Shown piece by piece: positions 1 through 7,171 of a stretch of 64,000 nucleotides of DNA. The translations under genes and the position numbers were made by a program. Source of the stretch: an uncultured Lachnospiraceae bacterium (GTDB lineage: Bacteria > Bacillota > Clostridia > Lachnospirales > Lachnospiraceae); contig CAJUQY010000013.1 of assembly GCA_910588815.1 (NCBI GenBank), positions 1-64,000 on the forward strand, written 5' to 3'. The notes below the pieces were generated by a model that saw only the letters and a program-made list of their open reading frames with translations, had not been told where the DNA came from and did no database searches. The stretch's first letter is position 1, and each line of letters opens with the position of its first letter.

Positions 1-77
1 CCGGCGACACCACCATGGCCAGCAAAAAAGAGGTGGAGGCCCTCATGGGCGGCGCAGGCGCCAGAGTACAGAGATAA
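1..77 (+). CDS. C-terminal end of a probable PfkB-type sugar kinase (partial)
   Basis: Frame 3 is open from the window edge and stops with TAA at 75-77, leaving 24 residues. The tail (GDTTMASKKEVEALM followed by a short basic end) resembles the C-terminus of PfkB-family sugar kinases such as 2-keto-3-deoxygluconate kinase, which often end in a GD..s.....EV..ll pattern. The next gene, 40 bases on, is an HpaI-type aldolase, so a ketodeoxy-sugar-acid kinase would make sense in the same operon. Only a few residues support the family; the position and stop codon are sure, the product is a guess. Confidence 0.4.
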   Translation, partial: GDTTMASKKEVEALMGGAGARVQR

Positions 78-117
78 CAGAGCATGATTTTATTACAGAT
101 TCCTGAGAGGATTACCC

Positions 118-909
118 ATGAAGAATACATTTTTAGACAAAATAAGGGCGGGGGAAAAGACCGTCGGCACCTTTTTTGAGATGGGCAGCGGGGCTGTCGG
201 AGAGGTCATCGGTACGACCAGCCTGGATTATTTCATCATCGACTGCGAACACGGACCCTATGACATCGAAACCACGGCCGAGATCATCCGCGCCGCGGAA
301 AACAGCGGAAACGGAAGTGTGACTGCCCTCGCAAGGGCAAAAGGCATCCAGAGGGATGCGATCCTGAAGCTTCTGGACATCGGCGCCAAAGGCTTGATCA
401 TTCCCCAGGTAAAGACCCTGGAAGAGCTTCAAAATATCGTCCGGTGGGGGAAGTATTTCCCGGTGGGGGACCGGGGATACGCCTGGTCCAGAAATAACCT
501 GTTTGGCCGCGCCGAAGGGGCGGACGCAGGAATGAAAGCCTGGTGCGCCCACTGCAATGAAAAACAGCTTCTGATCCCCCAGTGTGAAACCGTCGAATGC
601 CTGGAGCATATTGAGGAATTCGCCCTCGTGGAGGGGATCGACGGTTTCTTCGTCGGCCCCAACGACTTGAGCATCGCCATGGGCATCCCCGGAGAATTTG
701 ACAGTCCGGACTTCCTCGCCGCCCTGGAGCGGATCGAAAAAGCTGTCCATAAGGCCGGAAAGTTCCTGATGATCTATGTGGATACCCCAAAAATCGGTAT
801 CAGGCGGCTTCAGAGCGGCTATGACAGCGTCACGGTTTCCGTGGATGCCTGCGTCTATGTAAACGCCCTGAACAGGATGGTACAGGATGTAAAACAGCCG
901 GACAACTGA
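118..909 (+). CDS. HpcH/HpaI family class II aldolase
   Basis: A 263-residue protein of the HpaI / 2-keto-3-deoxy sugar-acid aldolase family, which reversibly cleaves 4-hydroxy-2-oxo acids to pyruvate and an aldehyde with a divalent metal. Family marks are DCEHGPYD with the base dyad E44-H45, an arginine near 73 in LARAKG, IPQ at 95-97, and the metal ligands E157 (PQCET) and D183 (GPNDLS). Length is normal for the family. The ATG follows GAGAGG at a good distance. It is followed by three oxidoreductases in the same direction, so the operon probably oxidises or epimerises a sugar acid and then splits the ketodeoxy product. The exact substrate cannot be read from sequence. Confidence 0.9.
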   Translation: MKNTFLDKIRAGEKTVGTFFEMGSGAVGEVIGTTSLDYFIIDCEHGPYDIETTAEIIRAAENSGNGSVTALARAKGIQRDAILKLLDIGAKGLIIPQVKTLEELQNIVRWGKYFPVGDRGYAWSRNNLFGRAEGADAGMKAWCAHCNEKQLLIPQCETVECLEHIEEFALVEGIDGFFVGPNDLSIAMGIPGEFDSPDFLAALERIEKAVHKAGKFLMIYVDTPKIGIRRLQSGYDSVTVSVDACVYVNALNRMVQDVKQPDN

Positions 910-927
910 GGAATGAGGAAAATGCCC

Positions 928-1884
928 ATGATAAAGGATAAGACTGTCGCAGTGACAGACTGCGACCATAAGGACATGAAAGAAGAAGAGGCCGTCTTCG
1001 CACGCTGCGGCCTGAACCTGGACTTGTTCCAGTGTAAGACAGAGCAAGAACTGATGGATACCCTGCCCGGTTATCCGGCAGTCTTAAATCAATACGCGCC
1101 CTTTACGGAAAAGGTATTCGCCGCTCTGCCGGATCTGAAGCTCATTGTCCGCTACGGCGTCGGCGTCAACAACATCGACCTGGATGCGGCCTCCCGGCAC
1201 AAGGTCTCCGTATGCAGCGTCCCGGACTATGGAATCCAGGAGGTGGCCGGCCATGCCTTCGCCCTGATGATGGCCCTGACCAGAAAGCTTCTCCCCATGG
1301 ACGAAGCAGTAAAAGCGGGCCGGTGGGACTATGCCGAAAGCATCCCCCTTTTCCGCTATCGGGAAATGACGGTGGGAATCATCGGCCTGGGGCGGATCGG
1401 CTCTTTCTTCGCAGAGCTTGTCCGGCCCCTGGGCTGCCGGATCCTCGGCTTCGACATCGCAGACGGAGTATGCGGGCCGAACTTTGTGGAATCTGTGGAT
1501 TTTGGCGCCCTGATAAAGGAAAGCGACGTCATTTCCATCCACAGCAACCTGGAAACCTCCAGGCACCTGATCGGCAAAGCCCAGCTGGCAGACATGAAAC
1601 CGACCGCCTGCCTCGTCAACGTATCCCGCGGCGGAATCATCGACGAGGCCGCCCTCGCAGACGCCCTGAACCGGGGAGCCCTCGCCGGAGCCGGAATCGA
1701 CGTGACGGAAACAGAGCCGCTTCCGGCCGGCTCTCCCCTGCGCACCGCAAAAAATATCATCCTGACTCCCCACATGGCCTGGTATTCTGAAGAAGCTTCC
1801 TCGGATCTGAAAACAAAAGCCGCCGAAGAAGCCGCCCGGTATCTCACCGGCAGGCCCTTAAAAAATCAGGTCAACTGCTTTTGA
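928..1884 (+). CDS. D-isomer-specific 2-hydroxyacid dehydrogenase, CtBP-like
   Basis: NAD-dependent 2-hydroxyacid dehydrogenase of the phosphoglycerate dehydrogenase / C-terminal-binding-protein group. The Rossmann motif is GIIGLGRIGSFF. The catalytic Arg lies in NVSRGGIIDE, the Glu in TETEPLP, and the His in LTPHMAWYSEE; the HxAWYSEE form is typical of the CtBP-like branch. ATGs lie at 913, 922 and 928. GAGGAA at 915-920 sits 7 bases before the ATG at 928, while a site for 913 would touch the start codon, so I use 928 (318 residues). It probably interconverts a 2-keto acid and a hydroxy acid within the sugar-acid operon; the substrate is unknown. Confidence 0.88.
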   Translation: MIKDKTVAVTDCDHKDMKEEEAVFARCGLNLDLFQCKTEQELMDTLPGYPAVLNQYAPFTEKVFAALPDLKLIVRYGVGVNNIDLDAASRHKVSVCSVPDYGIQEVAGHAFALMMALTRKLLPMDEAVKAGRWDYAESIPLFRYREMTVGIIGLGRIGSFFAELVRPLGCRILGFDIADGVCGPNFVESVDFGALIKESDVISIHSNLETSRHLIGKAQLADMKPTACLVNVSRGGIIDEAALADALNRGALAGAGIDVTETEPLPAGSPLRTAKNIILTPHMAWYSEEASSDLKTKAAEEAARYLTGRPLKNQVNCF

Positions 1885-1927
1885 AATAATCTGTGAAAAA
1901 CACTGCTGCCAAGAAAGGAATATGGAT

Positions 1928-2935
1928 ATGATGAAAGCAATTGTCTTCACGGGACCCGGGCAGGCAAAGCTCCTCCAGGTGCCGAAACCAAAAGTAAAAG
2001 ACGGATGGACGCTGATCAAGGTTTCCCATGCCGGAATCTGCGGCAGCGACCTGACCATCTTTTCCGGCCATCACCCCAGGGCCAAAGCGCCCCTTGTCAT
2101 GGGCCACGAATTTTCCGGCTGGCTTGCGCAGGACATCCCCGGCCTTCCCGCGGGAACCCCCGTGACGGTGAACCCGCTCCTTTCCTGCGGGCACTGTACC
2201 CCCTGCCTGGAAGGGAACAGCCATGTCTGCCGGACTCTGGGGCTTCTCGGAATCGACTGCGACGGAGGGATGGCCGAATACGCGGCCGCCCCGATCTCAA
2301 TGATCCTGCCCCTCCCCGAAGATATCTCCTTAAAGCTCGGCGCTTTTATCGAGCCTGTGGCCGTCACCGTCCATGCTGTCCGCATGGCCTCGTATCTCCC
2401 CGGCGACAGCACCCTTGTCTTCGGTGCGGGCACCATCGGCCTGGCAACGGCCCTCACCCTCCGGAAATTCGGAGCTTCTTCCGTCACCATCTGCGAATCC
2501 AATCCCATCCGCTTAAAGCTTGCCGAGTCTCTTGGCTTCCACGGGATCCAAAGCGGCAACGGGCTTCTGGATGAGCTCCTTGAAGAAACCAACGGCGAGG
2601 GTTACGATTATGTATTTGACTGTGCCGGCCACCAGTCCGTCGCCGACATCCTTCCCGATGTGGTAAAAATCCGCGGGAAGATCGAGATCGTCGCCGGCTA
2701 CAAGGCTCCGCCCTCCATGGATTTCCAAAAGGGAATGTTCCGTGAATTCTCTATCCAGTTCACAAGAGTCTACCGGATGAAGGATTTCGAGATCGCCGCC
2801 AGGCTGGCGGCAAAAGATCCGGACTATGAAAAACTCATCAACTACGAACTTGCTCCGGAGGATGCAGAAAAGGGCTTTGAACTTCTGACCACGCCCACCG
2901 ACGCGGTAAAGGTCATGTACCGGTTTCACCAATAA
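1928..2935 (+). CDS. Zinc-dependent medium-chain alcohol/polyol dehydrogenase
   Basis: Medium-chain dehydrogenase of the threonine/sorbitol dehydrogenase type. The N-terminal GroES-like domain has the catalytic zinc ligands (AGICGSD, MGHEFSG). The structural zinc loop has four cysteines in the order CGHCTPC then C seven residues later. The C-terminal domain carries the NAD motif VFGAGTIGLATAL. AAAGGAA at 1914-1920 sits 7 bases before ATG 1928; the earlier ATG at 1922 is too close, so 1928 is preferred (335 residues). It lies 43 bases after the hydroxyacid dehydrogenase and 20 bases before an SDR. It likely oxidises a secondary alcohol of a sugar acid or polyol. Confidence 0.88.
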   Translation: MMKAIVFTGPGQAKLLQVPKPKVKDGWTLIKVSHAGICGSDLTIFSGHHPRAKAPLVMGHEFSGWLAQDIPGLPAGTPVTVNPLLSCGHCTPCLEGNSHVCRTLGLLGIDCDGGMAEYAAAPISMILPLPEDISLKLGAFIEPVAVTVHAVRMASYLPGDSTLVFGAGTIGLATALTLRKFGASSVTICESNPIRLKLAESLGFHGIQSGNGLLDELLEETNGEGYDYVFDCAGHQSVADILPDVVKIRGKIEIVAGYKAPPSMDFQKGMFREFSIQFTRVYRMKDFEIAARLAAKDPDYEKLINYELAPEDAEKGFELLTTPTDAVKVMYRFHQ

Positions 2936-2955
2936 ATCAAGCACAGGAGGCTGCC

Positions 2956-3705
2956 ATGTTATTTGATATTTCAGGAAAAAACGCTGTCATAACCGGGGCC
3001 AGCCGCGGCCTCGGCCTGGGGATCGCCGAAGGCTTCGCAAAAGCCGGGGCCAATCTGATCCTGATCTCCCGCCATATGCAGGAGGAAACCCTTGCCCGTC
3101 TGGAAAGCTTCGGAACAAAAGTCCGCTCTTACGCCTTCGACCTCGCAGAGCCGGAAGGGATTCCCGCCCTCGTGGGGCAGATTCTGGACGAGTGGGGCCG
3201 GATCCACATTCTCGTCAACAATGCCGGCGCCCAGCGCCGGAACGATTCCGTGAATTTCACCAATGAAGACTGGGATTTCGTCTGCACGGTCAATCAAAAG
3301 AGCGTCTTTGTTCTCTGCCGGGAGATCGGCCGTCACATGGTGGCAAAACAAGGCGGCAAGATCATCAATTTCGCTTCCCTGCTCTCCTTCCAGGGGGGAT
3401 TCCGGGTTCCCGCCTATGCCGCCAGCAAAGGAGCCGTCATGCAGTTCACCAAAAGCCTTGCCAACGAATGGGCCGCCTGCGGTGTCAATGTCAACTGCAT
3501 CGCCCCCGGCTATTTTGATACGGAAATGAATACGGCCCTCATAAACGACCCGGTCCGCCGCGAACAGATCTCCGTCCGCATCCCGGCCGGCCACTGGGGA
3601 AGGCCGGAAGATCTGGTGGGCACGGCCATCTACCTGGCCAGCAGCGCTTCCGACTATGTAAACGGCGTCACCATCCCGGTGGACGGCGGCTGGCTGGGGC
3701 GGTAG
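2956..3705 (+). CDS. SDR family oxidoreductase (gluconate 5-dehydrogenase / KduD-like)
   Basis: Classical short-chain dehydrogenase of 249 residues. TGASRGLG gives the cofactor glycines up to G20, NNAG is at 88-91, the catalytic serine is at about 141, and YAASK gives Y154 and K158. The end (GVTIPVDGGWLGR) is the usual SDR C-terminus. Sequence type and length fit the 2-deoxy-D-gluconate 3-dehydrogenase / gluconate 5-dehydrogenase group. AGGAGG lies 6 bases before the ATG. It is the last gene of the operon and is followed by a hairpin. The role as a sugar-acid dehydrogenase is inferred from the neighbouring aldolase and dehydrogenases. Confidence 0.9.
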   Translation: MLFDISGKNAVITGASRGLGLGIAEGFAKAGANLILISRHMQEETLARLESFGTKVRSYAFDLAEPEGIPALVGQILDEWGRIHILVNNAGAQRRNDSVNFTNEDWDFVCTVNQKSVFVLCREIGRHMVAKQGGKIINFASLLSFQGGFRVPAYAASKGAVMQFTKSLANEWAACGVNVNCIAPGYFDTEMNTALINDPVRREQISVRIPAGHWGRPEDLVGTAIYLASSASDYVNGVTIPVDGGWLGR

Positions 3706-3737
3706 CACCGGATTTCTGCCTGCTGCGTCTTACCCCT

Positions 3738-3767
3738 GCGGCATCAAAATGCGCGCCGCCCGTTTTT
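3738..3767 (+). terminator. Probable terminator of the sugar-acid operon
   Basis: GCGGC (3738-3742) and GCCGC (3755-3759) form a short stem, followed by CCG and a run of five T. It sits 33 bases after the SDR stop, before a gene on the other strand. The stem is only five pairs, so this is a moderate call. Confidence 0.5.
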
Positions 3768-3844
3768 GAAACAAGGTACAATAAAATCCAAAATAATAAT
3801 GACAGAACCCGGCATGATAAAACTTCCTTTCCGAATCTGCGAGG

Positions 3845-4678
3845 TTACTCTCTTCTTCCAAACCTCTCCCCGGAGCCGTGGGCCTCCACCACCGCCAGGG
3901 CGTCCATGGAAATTTTCATGATATCCTTCGTCATGTCCTCACTCAGATTCATTCTCCGGGCCACCTCAGAAAGAGTCGCTTCCCGTCCAAGCTCCTTCAC
4001 CAGATCTTCCGTCGCTTCCATAATCGCATTGGCCTGGGCCGCCAGATAGCTTCCCGTATCCTGCTCTCCGGTCTGCTCCGCAAGAGCGGCATCCATGGCG
4101 CTGCAGATCTCTCTCGTAATATACACGCCGAAATCGCCGTCCTCAAACTCTTCCATAGCTGTCAGAAGAGCCATATTCCCCTCCTGGACAAGGTCTGCCA
4201 TAAGGACCCCTCTCCCCGCATATTCCTTCGCCAGCTCCACGACCCGCTTAAGGTGCGCTTCTGCCAGACGGTTTCTGGCCCCGCGGTCTCCCGCCTTCAC
4301 AGCCGCAAGAAGCCCGGAAAGCTCCGTAATGGAAAGCGCTTCCATAGACTTGATCTCCTCCAGATACATCCGGTAGCATCTGGAATCCTCTCCAGTCAGC
4401 CGCTTTTCAGAAGAAACATGTCTGGCCTTTTTTACAGGACACTCCTGTCCGCTGTCACCGCCTTTTAAATAAGAAAGGCTTTCCGCATGGCTCTCATGTC
4501 CCTCCACAGCTATCTGATTCAGCTCCAGATAGCTGCAGATCAGACACCATTGTTCTTCTGTAAGCTCCCATCCCGGAAAACACTCCCGGATCTCGCCTTC
4601 CGTCACTTTGAGACCGGAGGCTTTCGCATGAAGAAGAAGCTCGCCAAGGGCGGCTTTAAATTCTTCCTGATTTCTCAT
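3845..4678 (-). CDS. Sigma-70-like protein lacking region 4
   Basis: About 277 residues resembling the front three quarters of a primary-type sigma factor. After an N-terminal helical part comes a region 1.2-like block (YRMYLEEIKSMEALS), then region 2.1-2.2 (RLAEAHLKRVVELAKEYAG and DLVQEGNMALLTAMEEFE). The following region 2.3-2.4 is degenerate: the usual FSTYA..WIRQAI is replaced by FGVYITREICSAMDAAL. A region 3-like block follows (ELGREATLSEVARRMNLSED). The protein then ends without a region 4 (-35 binding) helix-turn-helix. AGGAG lies 7 bases before ATG 4678, better than the upstream ATGs. Whether it binds core RNA polymerase, acts as an anti-activator or does something else is open. Confidence 0.7.
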   Translation of the reverse strand: MRNQEEFKAALGELLLHAKASGLKVTEGEIRECFPGWELTEEQWCLICSYLELNQIAVEGHESHAESLSYLKGGDSGQECPVKKARHVSSEKRLTGEDSRCYRMYLEEIKSMEALSITELSGLLAAVKAGDRGARNRLAEAHLKRVVELAKEYAGRGVLMADLVQEGNMALLTAMEEFEDGDFGVYITREICSAMDAALAEQTGEQDTGSYLAAQANAIMEATEDLVKELGREATLSEVARRMNLSEDMTKDIMKISMDALAVVEAHGSGERFGRRE

Positions 4679-4705
4679 ATCCATACTCCTGTTCATTCCA
4701 GATCC

Positions 4706-4882
4706 GGGCCGTCAGGGCTTTTGTTCCTCGCAGACACGTCGAGTTTGTAAATTTCACTGCGCCGCTTATTTGCAGACAATTTTACTGCTATAGAAGCAGG
4801 CAGCGAAAATTGTCTGCGCTATGCTCATGAAATTTACAAACTCTTCCTGCCGTCTGCTCTGGAACAAAAGCCCTGACGGCCC
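4706..4882. repeat. 177-bp long imperfect palindrome (element A)
   Basis: The whole stretch folds back on itself. GGGCCGTCAGGGCTTTTGTT at 4706-4725 is matched by its reverse complement at the right end. Further in, GAGTTTGTAAATTTCA pairs with TGAAATTTACAAACTC, and GCAGACAATTTT pairs with AAAATTGTCTGC, with bulges between. It lies just upstream of the sigma-like gene, beside decayed DUF3990/DUF3791 DNA. No protein is encoded. It could be a relic of a miniature inverted-repeat element or the source of a hairpin RNA. Confidence 0.8.
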
Positions 4883-4924
4883 TCACTCGGAATATTATAT
4901 ACATCCGTCCGAGTAAGCCTGCGC

Positions 4925-5382
4925 TCACCACGCAGGTTTTCCTGTACTTATCAGACTTTCAAGATCCAAAAACGCATTTTCTATGGCCTCGGAATGATAC
5001 ATGTCATACACAAAATCCGTTAATTTTTTTCGTCCAATATTTGTAAAACATCATGGGCCGTAGTATTTTTGTAATTTGCATAACTTTCCAACAGATATGC
5101 AAAAAACTCAAATTCCTTATCCAATTTCATCCCCCTCAAATACAAAGAATTGCGGGGATCGCCCGTCGCCGCTTCATGTTCCCACAGATCAAACAATACG
5201 CACGGACTGAAATGCCGCATCTTCAATTCATCATCTGTAAGCATCTCATGGGTTTCGGAACTTAAAAATAAACGCAGTACATCCATCTTCGATATTCCAC
5301 GGCTGTCTGCAATATTTCCCGAGACATAATCGCCGATAACCGGCATCGTATTATCATTGGCAACTGGTCCTATTACAAGATC
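4925..5382 (-). pseudogene. Decayed DUF3990 / DUF3791 gene
   Basis: Reading from 5382, the frame gives DLVIGPVANDNTMPVIGDYV, the conserved late part of DUF3990 proteins, with everything before it missing and a TAG directly upstream. It continues through a segment typical of small Lachnospiraceae proteins and into a DUF3791-like part (EFFAYLLESYANYKNTTAHD). That frame stops at 5020. If the frame shifts by -1 at a run of seven A near 5030, the normal DUF3791 ending follows (LTDFVYDMYHSEAIENAF) up to a stop at 4925. So the gene has lost its 5' part and carries a frameshift. DUF3990/DUF3791 genes often occur together and have been suspected to form toxin-antitoxin-like sets. Confidence 0.65.
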
Positions 5383-5397
5383 CTAAAATCCCCTTCC

Positions 5398-6732
5398 CTA
5401 CAGATGAAACAGCGCTGTCGCAATGGAAAAATAGATGGTGATGGCGGCGGCATCCACGAAGGTCGTGATAAGAGGCGCGGCCATGAGGGCCGGATCCAGC
5501 CTGCAGCGTTTTGCCAGCATGGGCAGGCTGCAGCCGATAAGCTCCGCCAGAGTCACCGTGCAGACCAGCGTCATTCCGATAAGGGCCGCCAGTTTCAGGT
5601 TCTGCTGATACATAATATAAATCCGGATTCCGTTAACGACTGCCAGGGTGCTGCTCACCAGCGCCGCCACCCGGATCTCCTTCCAGATGACCCGGAAGGC
5701 ATCTTTTAAATGAATATCGTCAATGGCCATACCGCGGATAATCAGCGCGGAGCTTTGAGAGCCGCAGTTGCCGCTGGTATCCATTAACATGGGGATAAAG
5801 GAAACCAGTACCGGAATCGCCTCAAACGCCACCTCATATTTCGTGATGATCATCCCTGTCACCGTCGCCGAAAGCATCAGGATCAGCAGCCAGGGAATAC
5901 GGTTTCCTGCGTGGCGGAATACCGAGGTGCTGAAATAAGAATCCTCACTGGGCGCCACCGCCGCCATAAGGGTAATGTCCTCCGTGGCTTCGTCCTGCAG
6001 GACCTCCATGGCGTCGTCCACGGTCACGATCCCGACCATGCAGCCTTCCTGATCCACCACAGGAAGGGCAATGAGGCCGTATTTCCTGACCAGCTTGGCC
6101 GCCGTTTCCTGGTCGTCATGGGTCTTAACCGTAATAATATTGGACTCCATAATTTCCTGAACACTTTTTCTCTCATCCGAAATCAGAAGCGCCTTTGCCG
6201 TCACGATTCCAAGGAGCTTTTTATTCTGGATCACATAACAGGTGTAAATCGTCTCGCTGTCAATGCCGACCCGGCGGATTTTTTCCAGAGACGCCTTCAC
6301 CGTCATATGGGGCTTTAGATCCACGTATTCCACCGTCATAATGCTGCCGACGCTGTCCTCCGGGTAACTTAAAAGCTGATTAAGCTGCCTCCTGGTCTCC
6401 AGATCCGTATTTGCCAGGATCCGCTCCACCACATTAGCCGGCATCTCTTCCAGAAGGTCCGCCGTATCGTCAAGGAACATATCGTCAAGGACCGCCCGAA
6501 GCTCTCTCTCCGTAAGAGCCTCCACCAGAATCTGCTGTTCCCTGGACTCCATGCAGCTGAAGGTTTCTGCCGCCTCTTCCTTGCCGATCAGGCGGAAAGC
6601 CTTGATCATCTGGCGCTCCGGGAGCTCCTCCAGAAGCTCCGCCAGATCCACCTGGTTCATATCGGCAAAAATTTCTTTGATCTTTTTATACTGCTTGGCC
6701 TCAAGCAGCTCACAAACATCTCTCTCTGTCAT
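5398..6732 (-). CDS. mgtE: Magnesium transporter MgtE
   Basis: A 444-residue MgtE. The N-terminal cytosolic superhelical domain (ELLEELPERQMIKAFRLI and FLDDTADLLEEMPANVVERI) is followed by two CBS domains (MTVEYVDLKPHMTVKASL; ESNIITVKTHDDQETAAKLV). The C-terminal membrane domain has five helices, with the pore region PMLMDTSGNCGSQSSALIIR. The N and CBS domains normally sense Mg2+ and close the channel. The ATG at 6732 has AAAGGAGG 8 bases upstream; the frame is open for 51 more codons, but that part overlaps the leader hairpin and is not coding. A roughly 300-base leader with a small ORF and a terminator precedes it. Confidence 0.95.
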   Translation of the reverse strand: MTERDVCELLEAKQYKKIKEIFADMNQVDLAELLEELPERQMIKAFRLIGKEEAAETFSCMESREQQILVEALTERELRAVLDDMFLDDTADLLEEMPANVVERILANTDLETRRQLNQLLSYPEDSVGSIMTVEYVDLKPHMTVKASLEKIRRVGIDSETIYTCYVIQNKKLLGIVTAKALLISDERKSVQEIMESNIITVKTHDDQETAAKLVRKYGLIALPVVDQEGCMVGIVTVDDAMEVLQDEATEDITLMAAVAPSEDSYFSTSVFRHAGNRIPWLLILMLSATVTGMIITKYEVAFEAIPVLVSFIPMLMDTSGNCGSQSSALIIRGMAIDDIHLKDAFRVIWKEIRVAALVSSTLAVVNGIRIYIMYQQNLKLAALIGMTLVCTVTLAELIGCSLPMLAKRCRLDPALMAAPLITTFVDAAAITIYFSIATALFHL

Positions 6733-6791
6733 GTTCTGCCTCCTTTTCCTGATGCTGAAAACCTGTGCATCCTTACTATACGCAAAACATG

Positions 6792-6848
6792 AAAAGAAAA
6801 CCGGTCTGCTTTTACAAGAGGACCCCGCCAAGGGGATCTCCAGACCGC
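6792..6848 (-). terminator. Intrinsic terminator inside the mgtE leader
   Basis: On the minus strand CGGTCTG (6841-6847) pairs with CAGACCG (6802-6808). Inside that stem GATCCCC pairs with CGGGGTC around a 4-base loop. A TTTTCTTTT run follows at 6792-6800. It lies about 60 bases before the mgtE start and overlaps the end of the 38-codon leader ORF. Read-through would be needed to express mgtE. Confidence 0.65.
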
Positions 6849-6928
6849 AGATCTCCCGCTTCCGCGGCGAGTCTACAGACCTCATCCATCATGCTTTGCC
6901 TGCAACTGTTACTACCGTCTGGATCCAT
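6812..6928 (-). CDS. Putative 38-residue leader peptide of mgtE (starts MDPD)
   Basis: ATG at 6928 is preceded by AGGTGG at 7 bases. The peptide begins MDPDGSNSCRQSMMDEV and ends DPLGGVLL, with TAA at 6812-6814. Its last codons and stop lie within the terminator hairpin, so ribosome position would decide whether the hairpin forms. Acidic/proline N-termini such as MEPDPTP in Salmonella MgtL are known to destabilise ribosomes at low Mg2+ and so switch on Mg2+ transporter genes. The same logic could apply here, but that is inference from one sequence. It shows no homology to MgtL beyond this feature. Confidence 0.45.
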   Translation of the reverse strand: MDPDGSNSCRQSMMDEVCRLAAEAGDLRSGDPLGGVLL

Positions 6929-7051
6929 AAACTCACCACCTTTCCGTAAAACAGGGGAATCCCTGAAGTTCTTTTCCTCATACAGGAAATCCCGTATGAT
7001 GAAAGAAAAGACACGTCAGTGACATGGTGACGTGCCTTTCCGCTTACCTCA

Positions 7052-7081
7052 TTTATACTATATTTCACATTTCCCTGTCAA
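7052..7081 (-). promoter_or_regulatory. Sigma-A promoter of mgtE
   Basis: On the minus strand TTGACA (7076-7081) is followed after 18 bases by TATAAA (7052-7057). Transcription would start near 7045, about 310 bases before mgtE, and cover the structured leader. Confidence 0.7.
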
Positions 7082-7171
7082 CCTGTTTGGGAAACTTTTT
7101 TCCTCCTGTGCAATTGAATTTTTGCCCTGCCAAGGCACATGAAACAGCCAGCCGCACAGGTACATGATCTC

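Larger units (their letters stand above)
6733..7045 (-). promoter_or_regulatory. Structured 5' leader of mgtE, likely attenuator
   Basis: From the probable transcription start near 7045 to the mgtE start the RNA can form three successive hairpins. The first pairs GCACGTCA with TGACGTGTC, followed by TTTTC. The second pairs CTTTTC/CATAC with GTATG/GAAAAG. The third is a two-tier GC-rich stem followed by TTTTCTTTT. A 38-codon ORF starting MDPD overlaps the third. The conserved M-box core (UAGGUGAGGCUCC) is absent, so this is not a recognisable M-box or other known Mg2+ riboswitch. The layout suggests translation-coupled attenuation. Confidence 0.6.

Noticed and set aside
6733..7045. M-box or other known riboswitch before mgtE
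   Set aside because: The conserved M-box bases are not present on the minus strand; the hairpins seen do not fit the three-way M-box layout. Called a generic attenuator-like leader instead.
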